A stretch of 64,000 nt of DNA from Isoetes taiwanensis (Eukaryota; Streptophyta; Lycopodiopsida; Isoetales; Isoetaceae), in NCBI GenBank assembly GCA_021234155.1, contig JAJEKV010000038.1:12988213-13052212 (forward strand), written 5' to 3'. The notes below the pieces were generated by a model, which was not told the origin of the DNA, ran no database searches, and saw only the letters and a list, made by a program, of their open reading frames with translations. Below are positions 46,860 through 56,159 of the stretch, piece by piece (position 1 is the first letter of the stretch; each line of letters opens with the position of its first letter). The position numbers were made by a program, and so were the translations under genes.

Positions 46860-46995
46860 TTTATCCCTCTCAATGCCAGAATACACTTTTGCTTTCTTAC
46901 GAAAGCAAAAGTGTATTCTGGAATACACTTTTGCTTTCTCTGAAAATCCAAAGTATGTTCTGGAATACATGTTTGTTTTTTAGAAAAGCAAAAGT
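46860..46995 (-). repeat. 42-bp tandem repeat with hairpin at the LINE 5' end
   Basis: Three roughly 42-base units, each pairing TTTTGCTTT with AAAGCAAAA, fill the last 130 bases before the copia junction. Within them 46,876-46,896 and 46,901-46,921 are perfect 21-base inverted arms around ttac. The first bases after the junction (ACTTTTGCTTTTC) match the unit, so this is either the true LINE 5' end or filler made during integration. Confidence 0.75.
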
Positions 46996-48425
46996 GTATA
47001 TGTGCATACACTAAGCATCCATATACCTTAAACATGTCATAATCAAGTTTGTCATATTTATTAGACCAAATAAGTTCTGGGATATTACCTTGAATGCTTG
47101 AAGAAGGCAGCCTATTTTGTATCATGACAGCAGTTTTGAGTGCTTCCTCCCATAGGTAATTAGGCAGTCCACTTCCCTTAATCATTGATCTCACAGCGTC
47201 CATCAAGGTCCTATTTCTTCTTTCTGCAACACCATTTTGTTGTGGACTATACCTGCATGTCAATTGTCTCTTTATACCATTAGAAATGCAAAAAAAGTCT
47301 AAACTTGGCAGCCAAGTATTCACCACCTCTATCGGATCGTATGCATTTCACCTTTTTGCCAGTTTGTCTCTCCATCTCCATTACATAATTCTTAAAAGCA
47401 CTTAGTGCTTGTGACTTCTTCTCTAGACAATAACATTTGCATTTTCTGGAGTAATCATCTATAAATGAGATGAAATACCTTTTGTTTGTCTTACCTTTGA
47501 CATTCAAAGGCCCACACAAATCTGTATGCACAAGTTCCAGAACATCACTAGCTCTTGTTTTAGATTTTTTAAATGGCAACCTGTTCAATTTTCCAAGAGC
47601 ACAACCTTCACATACAAATCTTTCTGAGTCTCCACTGTTACAATGTATCCACCCTTTTTTTGCTAACTTTTTTATATTGTTAAAATGGGTATGACCTAAT
47701 CTGCTATGCCAAATGCTGAAATCAGAAACTTCTACTGCATTTATTTCATTACAAACCAAGTCATTCAATTGAAAAAGATTGCCAACCCTTTTTGCAATAA
47801 ACGTTTTTTCATTTTCATGATAGATAATACATCCTTCAGTGTCAAAATTGACCCTGTAACCAAGATCTACAAGCTGACTAACAGAAATCAAATTCTTTAT
47901 AATACTTGGCACACACAGTACATTCTCCACATCAACAATTTTCCCATCTAGATCCCTCAACTGCAGCAAGCCTCTTCCTTCAATGGATTGCAAAGCTCCA
48001 TTTCCTACTTTCACATTCTTTGTGTGACTTCTTGACAACTTTTTTAGCAGATCGATGATGCAAGACTTTTCGATCTTTCAGCTCCACTATCAACTACAAG
48101 AGAATTACATCTTTTGTTAGCAACTTCCTTATCAAGAACAGCAAATTCACCAATTACCTCGTCTTCATCTTCAATGGAATCTTTATCTTCATGATCATTT
48201 TCCTTGGTGATAAAAGCTCCAGCAGATTTTCTCTCTCCTCGACCTCTGACATTTGCTTTTCCTCCTCTACTGGTACTGCCCTTACCTTTTCCTTTATCAT
48301 AATCCTTAGGAGTAGGATATTTTGCAGCTAGATGCCCTCTTCCTCCACATGTATAGCAATTGAATTCTCTTTTTAGCTTAGGACAATTATTCTTAATGTG
48401 CCCCTACTCATGACAATAGTAACAA
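46996..48425 (-). pseudogene. copia zinc knuckle, protease and integrase
   Basis: From the right: gag zinc knuckle YYC-HE-GHIKNNC (CX2CX4HX4C; the TGT for the first Cys comes from the other side of the nested element) with a TAG in it (48,405), a Gly/Arg/Lys linker, protease start KRCNSLVVDSGA (about 48,080), protease/pre-integrase (SIIKNLISVSQLVDLGYRVN), the zinc site WHSRLGHTHFNNIKKLAKKG with CEGCALGK, then the integrase core LVHTDLCGPLNVKGKTNKRY, CIRSDRGGEY and QQNGVAERRNRTLMDAVRSM, keeping D, D and E. It ends with VYGCLVYAHI at the LINE. A frameshift near 47,300 is visible. Integrase otherwise looks well kept. Confidence 0.92.
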
Positions 48426-48499
48426 AGTCGTATTTAATTAAAGTGGGACAAATCTCGAATTTTGGGAATTTCTCGAATTTTTACATTGAATCGTTGTTA

Positions 48500-48812
48500 G
48501 ATCAGGGGGAGGGGAAGGGGAAGGGGAGAAGTTGAGAGAAGTAATGGAAGGGGATAAGTTAGAAGAAGGGGGAGGGAGGAAGGGGGGGGGTGAGAAGAGG
48601 GGGCAAGGGGAGGTGAGAGGAGGGTGCAAGGGAGGTGAGTTGAAAGGGGGGAGAAGAGGGGCAAGGATAGAGGAGGCAAGGGAGGTGAGTTCGAAAGGGG
48701 TGAGAAAGGGGCAAAGGCGGGAGGTGAGTTCGGAAGGGGATGAGAAGAGGGGGCAAGTGGGAAGAGTTGGGGGAAGAGATGAAGGGGGAAGGGGAGAGGG
48801 GAAAACCAAAAT
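48500..48812 (+). repeat. 300-base polypurine, G-run-rich tract
   Basis: Almost only A and G on the plus strand, with many GGGG runs (ggggaaggggaaggggag at 48,511-48,528 and G9 near 48,583). It could form G-quadruplexes or triplex DNA. The proline-rich frames on the minus strand are by-products. Confidence 0.9.
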
Positions 48813-48890
48813 AACTAAAGGGGAATATATAATTAATTTAATTAAATATAAAATAATTTAATTAATTTAATAAAAAAAATAAACTGTGTT

Positions 48891-48912
48891 CTCGACTACT
48901 GAGTCGAGAATT
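48891..48912. repeat. Single TTCTCGACT palindrome near the left end
   Basis: TTCTCGACT-actg-AGTCGAGAA type hairpin. It shares the TCTCGACT/AGTCGAGA core of the right-hand palindrome array, so the motif is present near both ends of the TIR element. Confidence 0.7.
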
Positions 48913-49099
48913 GATAAGTCTTTCCTCAATGGTAAGGAAATGGAACCAGTCTCAGGCTCCTTATAGGAGGCCGTTATCAGGGCTGAGCAAAACAACTCCG
49001 GAAGCAAGAACTCCAGTCACTGCCAACACCTGCAAATTTAGAATATAGTAACCACTGGAGCAGTATTTGCCTTACAAAAAGTTGCCCATTACCCTGGAA

Positions 49100-50470
49100 G
49101 CCGTTACAAAAAGAATAGAGCTCGTTTTCTTTTCGCATATCATATGCTGGCACTCCTTCCGCCAGTGACGTTTGCTTTGATTTCCTCTTTTTTTTTTAGT
49201 TTTTCTTTTCCGGTCCTTCCCTCTTTTCTTCCAAATCCATCCATGTCTACCATATTCCCTTTGACGCTCTTGCCAAATCGTGCATCTGCTTTGGCTTTAA
49301 GCATATTCGATTCAAAATGGGGCATTTGTTTTCGTTGATCGAGGTTTTCCCAACAGTGAACAGAAGAATGGTCTCGCTTTATCGTCTTATCCTCCGCCTG
49401 GACTAAAAACAAAAGCCCACTTGCGCATTCAAGCATTCCTGTGCAATATAAGTTGTCATTGCGGCAAAAAGCGGGATCACGGGATCTACAAACGGGGACT
49501 CAACTCTCACGGGCGGGGATAGAAAGCCACGTTGCTTGAGACCGGTTTACATATATTAGGAATAGGCCGCAGGAGCCCTTTGTTGGTGCCGACAGCCCCT
49601 CTTCAGTAACCTTCGTAATAAATCCGCCTTTTGATCGTACCAAGCGCCAAGCGGGGAGCAAGGAGGTTAGCCCACGATTGCCAAACTCGAAACGGGCGAG
49701 AGATGAAGATCAAGCACTGTAGAAGTCGGATTCAGCATAGGAATCTCCTTTTCCTAGCATTTGGCGAGATCAGGCAAGGGCATATCGTGGGGTGCAGAGG
49801 CGGATCAGGCAGGGCCGGATTTTGATTCCAGTCTTGGACCGAATCAATCGCCATCTCCTTTATATCCCTCTCTTTTTCTCAAGCTTGAATGCTTAGAAGC
49901 TTGATGCGCGGAATTTCTAGCTCTGAGCCCAAGAACCGGCTTTAATCCGGCATTTTCTAGCTTTTCTAGCTTTTCCCAACTAGTCGGAATCGATATCGAG
50001 GCAGCTTTTGAAGCGCCGATATCAGAGCGCTTATCTCCAAAAGCGCTTATCTTCAAGAAACGTTTCTCCCGTTTCTGCTCCTTCGCTTTGGAATCAATCG
50101 GCTGTCTGCATATGATTCATAGCTTACATCGAAGCAAAAGGGAGCCTTGATGGTGGGCATGAAGATAGAGGAACAACGGTCGCAGAAGAAGGTCGAAGAT
50201 GGTTCCGGTAAGATTCTTCGTTGCCTTCTGAAATCAGCAAAAACCTTGTGAAAAAACCATCCCCATCTGTTTTGTCGCGGCCGCGGCGATTCAAAGATCC
50301 ATTTTTGTCTTGCGTGGGGATTACTCGAGGAAGCAGGTGTCACTCCAAAAGCAAGGAATTAGAGCCATGCCCAAAAGCAGCAGACCCAAACATATGTACC
50401 AAAAGAAACAACTCAAGAGGTATGTACCAAATTTCAAATTTCAACCTGGCCGGGAAAAAGGCGGGCTAAT
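49100..50470. other. GC-rich, gene-like interior of the TIR element
   Basis: Open frames (for example minus 50,343-50,053 and 50,056-49,844) have non-random-looking composition, but no family is recognised. A NotI-like gcggccgcgg patch lies at 50,277. Captured host sequence is possible. Confidence 0.3.
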
Positions 50471-50689
50471 ATATTAAAATAAAAGGCACGGCGGAAAAAG
50501 GCACGGAGGTGGTCTGAGTAATATATTAAAATAATATACTAAAAAATTATTCATGTATATGTCCATTAAAAATACATAAGATTTGTATTTATTAGAAAAT
50601 ATATAACATAGGATATTGTGTTGTTTATTAGAACATTGATATACTAAAAAGAAGGGGGGAGGGGGGAGGGATGTGTGTCTATTTTTTTT

Positions 50690-50900
50690 TATTTTACGTA
50701 TACATAGCAAATGCATAGTTATGGATAGGAAATATTAGAAAATGCATAGTTATGGATAGTTATGGAAATATTAGAAAATGCATAGTTATGGATAGTATTT
50801 ATTAGGAAAAAATATAGGATAGGATATTGAGTTCATTAGGGGGGGGAGGGGGGTTTTCTATTGTTTGGTCTATGTATACATAGAAAATGCATAGGTATGG
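50690..50900. repeat. AT-rich short tandem repeats with G runs
   Basis: The phrase 'aatgcatagttatggatag' recurs three times at 50,709-50,792. The block 'taggatattg...agggggg' occurs at about 50,600-50,670 and again at 50,820-50,850. Confidence 0.7.
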
Positions 50901-51144
50901 TGTGCACTTAGAAAATACATAGGATATGGTGCAACTAATAATGATTTGCACTCTATGATATTGGAGGTAGAAAACTATTTTTGTAAGCAAGTAGGTTCGC
51001 CACATTTGTTGTGTGTTTAATCACATTTGAACAAAGGTATAGTATTATGATATGATGTTTGAAAGTTATTCATTTTTCACCTTCTCGGATCTGTTGTGTT
51101 TTTCGCTCTAAATGGCCTTAGACCTGCGTTTCTCGCTTTGAGTT

Positions 51145-51648
51145 GCCTTTCTCGACTCGCGAGTCGAGAAAGGCCTTATGACCCCTAAAACCTGCGTTTT
51201 TTGCTTTGAGCTGTTGCTTTGAGCTGCCTTTCTCGACTCGCGAGTCGAGAAAGGCCTCTCGACCCCCTAAAACTGCGTTTTTTGGCTTTTGCCTTTCTCG
51301 ACTTGCGGTCGAGAAAGGCCTTATGACCCCTAAAACAGGGTGTTTTTAGCTTTGTTTAAACTTTGAGGCTGCCTTTTCGACTTCATGAAGTCGAAAGGCC
51401 TTCGATTCCACTAATTTTTGTGTTTTAAGCTTTGGCTGCCTTTCTCGACTCGCGAAGTCGAGAAAGGCCTTCAGCTTTAAACTGCGTTTTTAAGCTTTTG
51501 CTGGAGTCGAGAAAGGCCTTGACCCCTAAAACCTACGTTTTTCGCTTTGAGCTGCCTTTTCGACTCGGAAGTGAGAAAAGGCCTTCGACCCCTAAAACTG
51601 CGTTTTTCGGCTTTGGTACGCCTTTCTGTTCGCGAAGTCGAGAAAGGC
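51145..51648. repeat. Array of eight palindromic units
   Basis: The unit core is a perfect 30-base palindrome with half-site GCCTTTCTCGACTCG, followed by a spacer 'cctaaaacctgcgttttt-gctttgagct'. Palindromes start at 51,145, 51,226, 51,291, 51,370, 51,438, about 51,500 (right half only), 51,553 and 51,620, spacing 53-81 bases. The first two are perfect; others carry one- to four-base changes, including matched changes on both arms (51,370: CGACTTC/GAAGTCG). A palindrome of this kind can form hairpins or cruciforms and could be a binding site. Confidence 0.9.
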
Positions 51649-51749
51649 TCTCAGCCCCAGATTTTCAAAAATGGCCCTAAGAAGCGTGTTTTATTTTAAT
51701 TTTTTGCTTGTAGCATCACTTTGACTAACTTGATTTTGTCTTTTAGGTC

Positions 51750-51894
51750 CTTATCTCGACCGGATAGTACATGCTTGGGAGCAATGAAAAGACCAGTTCA
51801 TTGAAGAAAGATCAGAGAAGAGGGTGGTGACATCAGTTGGACATACAAGCACGTGGCCTATGAAGGAACTCCTCATACAAATTTCTATCGTCAC
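51750..51894 (+). other. Possible exon in the TIR element
   Basis: Between an acceptor-like ttgtcttttag (51,750) and a donor-like gtaagt (51,895) lies an open stretch ending GGDISWTYKHVAYEGTPHTN with FYRH. The W...H spacing is faintly like DNA-binding fingers of plant transposases, but the cysteines are absent. Not identified. Confidence 0.25.
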
Positions 51895-52395
51895 GTAAGT
51901 TGCTCCGTGACTTGGAGCTCCAGAGCTCCGCTTTGCACTAGGTGGTTCATGTGTGAAGAGGGTGTAATCATTGTGATAATACGACCACTATGGTCGCTTC
52001 ACCCACTGTAATGTATATTGTAATGAGCCCATTTATAAATATAAGGTATCAAGGAACTAGTATTTTTTGGTGATTAAGTAAACAATTTGCTTAATTTTTG
52101 TTGGAATTTGTGATCTCTTGTCTACCCACCTAAGAAAATAGAGCCAAAATGTCTTGGTAAAGGAATTCACCCTCACGCGAAAAACTCTTATTTTGAATGA
52201 CAAATAAGCCCCAAAACAGGGACTCGACTCGCTATCCGAGATAACTGGGAGAAAGCTTGGATGCACAATAACAGACAAAAATTCGAATTAAGGACAGTTT
52301 TCGGGTCGGGGTGCTCCTTTTTGTGTAAAATAACAGAGTTCCGAAAAAAAGTGGGAATGGAATGAGTCCCACTTTAATTAAATACGACTTAACAA

Positions 52396-53138
52396 ATTAT
52401 TTTATCACTTGAGGCTTTTCCCCTTTTGCCTGTAAATAAGATTTCAGTGCCTTCTTCCTCATTTCCTTTTGCTATCTTCTTCTCCTCAACTTCAGTCCTT
52501 AAGATGCTCTCTGTTTCATCTCTGGTTTTTGCCACATTTCTGATAAAGAGCCCTAACTGTTCATTCTCAATTACAGCTCTAGCTATTGTGAGAACTTGAA
52601 ACCTTTCAGACAAATCTACTCCAGCAGCAGCCAAATCAGCCACAATATTGTCAAATTTGTTAAAAAAATCTGACAAATCATCTTCATCATGAAACTTCAA
52701 ACTCCTAAACTCTTTATCAAGTAAATCTATTTGTGACGAGGTTTTTTCTTCAAACTGTTTTATGAGATACAACCACATTTCCCTTGGTGTTTTATTTCTT
52801 AGTTTCAGACGGATGGTAGGACTTACCTTAGAACTGATGATTCCTTGTGCCTCTTTTACCCTTGCATATTCAGATTTGCTCCCCTTAGATCCACCTGTGG
52901 ATTCTCCAGAGTTGACTTCTCCTGAACTTTCAGTTTCATTGGCATTGCCAGCAGCACCTCCTATTGTGACAGCTCTTGTACTTGCTGAATGATCCTCCAA
53001 AGGATTTACTAAATCCCAAAGGTCCTCAACTTCCAAAATGTGCACTATAGCATCCTTCCATACTTGGAATCCAGGCCCCCCTTTGTAAACATCAACACTG
53101 CTGAGAAGGCTAGCTCCAAATCTGCTCGACATCTTCAC
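52396..53138 (-). pseudogene. copia gag
   Basis: ATG at 53,138 gives MKMSSRFGASLLSSVDVYKG, then FQVWKDAIVHILEVEDLWDL, SPTIRLKLRNKTPREMWLYL, QIDLLDKEFRSLKFHDEDDL and FFNKFDNIVADLAAAGVDLS: a Ty1/copia capsid protein (UBN2-type). The frame is open to the TIR element, where DKIIC continues as YYCHE on the far side. Gag forms the particle that packages element RNA. The start lies 9 bases after the primer binding site, as usual in compact copia leaders. Confidence 0.94.
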
Positions 53139-53146
53139 AACCTACT

Positions 53147-53158
53147 GCTCTGATACCA
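53147..53158 (-). promoter_or_regulatory. copia primer binding site
   Basis: TGGTATCAGAGC on the minus strand, complementary to initiator tRNA-Met, two bases after the 5' LTR end. Confidence 0.93.
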
Positions 53159-53160
53159 GA

Positions 53161-53781
53161 TGTTAGTTTTCAATAACTTAATTGCACTTAGAGACAACTT
53201 AGATTCACAACCAATGCTTCAATCCTTCAATTATGTGAGTGGTTACAATGAGATATAAGACAATAATTCCAACGTTTCAAATCAAGGAAATATCAACCAT
53301 TGACCATTGAAGCACTGTAGCAGACAATTAATCTTCGTTAATAAACCAATTTTATTGGCATTCCCTAGTTCGATCCGATCGCCCTTGCTGTCCCCATGGT
53401 CGATGAACCACCGCACTTGTCTTCTCTGTCTTCTGTCGTTCTTATTTTCTCTGTCCGACAGTTATGGAGATCATTCAGCATCTCGGTTCGGCCACCTCTT
53501 GTTTATGCTATATTTAAATCGTTCCCTCCAATATTTGTCTATTATGACAATAGTAATAACGACCCTTATTCACAAATAAGGTCATCCATATAAACCATAG
53601 GTTTAGTTCAACCTATAATATATTTCAACTTACCTTTCTTTGTGTACTGCAACACAACTAAGTCAAGTTGGTCTAGTGAAGCACCCTGTATATTTTGAGC
53701 AGAGCAATCTCGATCATGTTTACAGGTCATTAATCCACATCTCAACTAAGCATGTTATGCAATAACCTTATAAATCCAACA
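53161..53781 (-). repeat. copia 5' LTR, complete
   Basis: Minus strand TGTTGGATTTATAAGG ... AACTAACA, 621 bases. Its last 514 bases match the 3' LTR. The outer end abuts AAAAG (53,782-53,786), the target duplication. Confidence 0.92.
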
Positions 53782-55640
53782 AAAAGCTCAAAGAAGCCTT
53801 GACAACAGTGGCAGTGCTCACCCCTACCATATCCAAGCAAGGATAAGCTAGTATCAACAGACGCAAGTAGGCTAGCAACAGGTGGAATTCTTATGCAAGA
53901 AAGAAGAATGATAGTCTACCCAACGCACGATCAGAGGCTTCTAGCAGTTGAAAGAGCTCTTTGCATATGGAGGCACTATTTGCTTGGCAGGAAATTTCAG
54001 TTAGATACTGATCATCAGAGCCTCCAGTACATTAAAATGCAACCATTCCTCAATTTGAGGCAGAGGCGATGGATGGAATTTCTCAAAGAATATGACTTCG
54101 AGATAATATATAAGCCAGACAAATTAAATGTAGTTGTTGATGCACTCTCTCGACAGCCTCTAGAGACACGAGTGCATTGCAATGCCATCTCCATCTTGTG
54201 AAGTGAATTCGACAAGAAGATAGAAGAAGCTATTCCTTCTAGCACGGAATTCAAGCATGTGTGGGCTAGTCTTTGCAAGAATGCAAGGACGGATAATGAA
54301 AGAGAGGCCTTCAAACATTTTAAGAAGGAAGGCAATCTTTTATATCATAAGAACAAGTCATACGTACCTGAAGCATCAGGAGTAAGGAAGCTAATCTTAC
54401 ATGACACGCACAATAGCTCTATTGCCGGCCATGCAGGATTTATGAAGACCTACTTCAAGATTAAAAATAGCTACTTTTGGCCGGGCATGAAGAAACAGAT
54501 AGCCAAGTATATCCAGGAATGCCAATTGTGTCAACAGAACAAAGGCAGAACAACTTCGAGTCCTAGAAGCTTTGGAACAGCAAGGGACTTTGATGCCTTG
54601 ATGGTTGTGGTAGATAAGTTATCTAAAATGGTGCATTTCTTACCATGCCATACCACAAACACATCTTTGGATATAGCTTTGTTGTTTGTCAAAGAAGATT
54701 TTTAGATTGCATGGAATGCCCAGAGCGATTGTCTCTGATATAGATCCGAAGTTCATCAGCATCTTTTGGCAAGACTTCTTGAACATGATCTGCACCAAGT
54801 TGTGGATGAGTTCTACTTATCATCTACAAACAATGGGCAGATGGAGGGCACCAACAGAATTTTGGAGGACATGTTGAGAAACTACATTTGGAATAAACAA
54901 TCTAAATGGACTGATTACATCCACCTAGTCGAGCTTGTGTATAATAGTATAAAGCAAGAGTCATCGAAGATGTCTCCTTTCATGATCAACTACAGTTATC
55001 AATGCTTGACCCCAGATACATGGCACAATACAGTGTCCAAGATGGAAGTTTCTCAACAAATCTGACAGATATGTAGCAGCTTGTGGTAGAAGTGCGAGAA
55101 TATCTTCTAGCAGCAAGAGCATGTCAAAATAATCCAGCAGATAGACATTGAACTCCTCGAGAGTTTGTAGTGGGAAATAAAGTTTGGCTCAAGATAAAGA
55201 TGAAGCAAGTGAAGCTCTGCATCAGAAAGTGTAAGAAACTTGCTCCAAGATGGGCGGGGCCTTTTAAGATTGTCACACGAATAGGGAGCCAGCCATATAA
55301 GCTTGACTTACCCATTCATCTAAAAGTTCATAAGGTCTTCTACGTAAGCTTATTAAAGAAATATCTCTAAACCTGGAGGAAGTTTTGGAAACTCCAACCT
55401 TGTTGTAAATGACAGAGGAGCAAATTGAGATTGTTCTTGAGTTACTTCTTGACAAGACATTCAAGAAGACGAGAAGGTCAGAGTTCCTTTAATACCTGAT
55501 CAAGTGGAAACACTTTCCCGTGAAAGATGCTACATGGGTATTAAAGCATGATATAGAGAAGCAATACCCAAAGTTCATGGAGCAATTTGACAGCCAAGTC
55601 GCCACCGACTTCGTCGACGCCGACCAGTTAGGTAAGTGTA
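53782..55640 (+). pseudogene. Chromovirus RNase H, integrase and chromodomain (copy A, part 2)
   Basis: Continues the gypsy pol from 31,167. RNase H: KLKEALTTVAVLTLPYPS, QLDTDHQSLQY and NVVVDALSRQ (to 54,150). Integrase: zinc site HDTHNSSIAGHAGF ... CQLCQQNK (54,410-54,540), then VVVDKLSKMVHFLPCHTTNT, AIVSDIDPKF and QMEGTNRILEDML. The segment with the first catalytic Asp before this block is missing (SPRSFGTARDFDA follows the zinc site directly). The GPY/F module is RWAGPFKIVTRIGSQPYKL (55,245-55,305). The chromodomain (55,409-55,590) reads IEIVLELLLDKTFKKTRRSE and, after a TAA, YLIKWKHFPVKDATWVLKHD. Stops after FVKEDF and QQI and several frameshifts make it dead. Chromodomains steer insertion to heterochromatin. 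Confidence 0.92.
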
Positions 55641-55718
55641 GTAGCTTAGTCTAGTGCATGGAGCCTAAGAAGAGAGGCATAATATGCACCTGGGGTAGCC
55701 TAGATTCATCTTATGTGG

Positions 55719-56000
55719 GTAAGCAGGTGATCATGGGTGATGATGGGATCATCCTAGATGTTCCCCATGCTTAAACCTTCAAGGCCATAATGCATTATGT
55801 GTGCGCATGATCGATGTCGCGTGGGAGGTTAAGCAGGTAATCGTGGGCGATGATGGGATCGTCTTAAACGTTCCTTAGCCATGATGCACTGCGTGTGTGC
55901 ATGGCTGGAGATCGTGTAGGAGGTAAGCATCTATCATGGGCGATGATCGGACCATTTCTCTCTGCTTAAATCTGAACGGGCCATGATTCAGTGCAGGAAT
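55719..56000 (+). repeat. Three ~100-bp tandem repeats downstream of chromodomain
   Basis: Units start gtaagcaggtgatcatggg (55,719), gttaagcaggtaatcgtggg (55,828) and gtaagcatctatcatgggcg (55,923). Each includes gatgatgggatc and a 'gccatgatgcactg'-like phrase. The same block is in copy B (60,790-61,070). Confidence 0.8.
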
Positions 56001-56087
56001 GTAGTGGTAACCTTGAGCTAGTAGTTTGGCTCAAAGAGGTAATTAAGGGGGTGGTCCCCTTAAAACCACAATTTATTAATTAAACTA

Positions 56088-56158
56088 ACGTGATGTGCTA
56101 ATATATTGCATGTCAATGAAGGAGGAGCATGGAGGAAGGAGCACATCACGAGAATAAT
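56088..56158 (+). repeat. Stem-loop in the chromovirus 3' region
   Basis: Perfect 11-base arms CGTGATGTGCT (56,089-56,099) and AGCACATCACG (56,141-56,151) enclose a purine-rich loop (gaaggaggagcatggaggaagg) that could serve as polypurine tract. The stem is conserved in copy B. Confidence 0.65.
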
Positions 56159-56159
56159 A

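Larger units (their letters stand above)
38783..46995 (-). mobile_element. 8.2-kb APE-type LINE with (TATC)n tail, near full length
   Basis: A minus-strand non-LTR retrotransposon inserted in the copia integrase. It is flanked by GTATA (38,778-38,782 and 46,996-47,000). Removing the LINE and one copy restores copia frame VYGCLVYAHI followed by LRRKLDDKSE. From 5' to 3' (minus): a repeat-rich 5' end (46,995 to about 45,700), a candidate ORF1 (about 45,660-42,460) with zinc-finger and coiled-coil pieces, endonuclease (about 42,100-41,640), RT (about 40,860-40,080), a C-terminal zinc-knuckle-like motif (39,243-39,183), a short 3' end and the tail (TATC)n at 38,805-38,783. All frames are broken by many stops and shifts. 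Clade is not assigned; the endonuclease is of the AP type. Confidence 0.88.
48426..52389. mobile_element. 3.96-kb non-autonomous TIR element with palindrome array
   Basis: Perfect 24-base terminal inverted repeats begin AGTCGTATTTAATTAAAGTG (48,426-48,449 and, inverted, 52,366-52,389). Flanks are TAACAA at 48,420-48,425 and 52,390-52,395; because of the sequence at the edges, TIR 25 with a 4-bp AACA duplication is equally possible. Removing the element joins copia gag DKIIC to YYCHE, restoring the zinc knuckle. No transposase is seen. Inside: a purine-only tract (48,500-48,810), GC-rich gene-like DNA (49,100-50,470), G-run/AT repeats (50,470-51,000), and the palindrome array (51,145-51,648). 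A 4- or 6-bp duplication fits none of the common plant superfamilies (hAT 8, Mutator 9, CACTA 3, Harbinger 3, Mariner 2). Confidence 0.9.
31168..53781 (-). mobile_element. Ty1/copia element expanded by three insertions
   Basis: A minus-strand copia with LTRs at 53,781-53,161 (5') and 31,681-31,168 (3'), primer binding site 53,158-53,147, gag, protease, integrase and RT/RNase H in the canonical copia order. The total span is 22.6 kb, but removing three nested elements with one TSD each (33,684-38,728, 38,783-46,995, 48,426-52,389) leaves about 5.38 kb, the normal copia size. The 5-bp target duplication AAAAG lies at both outer edges in a chromovirus. The two LTRs differ at about six of 514 shared positions by eye, so it inserted recently. 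Pol retains long frames (345, 258 and 252 codons), with a few frameshifts and an in-frame TAG in the gag zinc knuckle. Confidence 0.93.

Noticed and set aside
45660-46995. A host gene within the LINE 5' region
   Set aside because: No splice-bounded protein family was seen; the sequence is made of short tandem repeats and fits an untranslated LINE 5' part.
48438-48861. Proline-rich or Gly/Glu-rich proteins on both strands
   Set aside because: They are translations of the polypurine tract and have no start context or domain.
51145-51648. CRISPR-like array (regular palindromic repeats)
   Set aside because: Repeats are degenerate, spacers are themselves repeated, spacing varies, and the DNA is a eukaryotic transposon. 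It is a tandem palindrome array.
48426-52389. Maverick/Polinton assignment from AG...CT ends and a 6-bp duplication
   Set aside because: The size is far too small, no capsid, polymerase or integrase genes are present, and the TIR is short. The similarity in TSD length alone is not enough.
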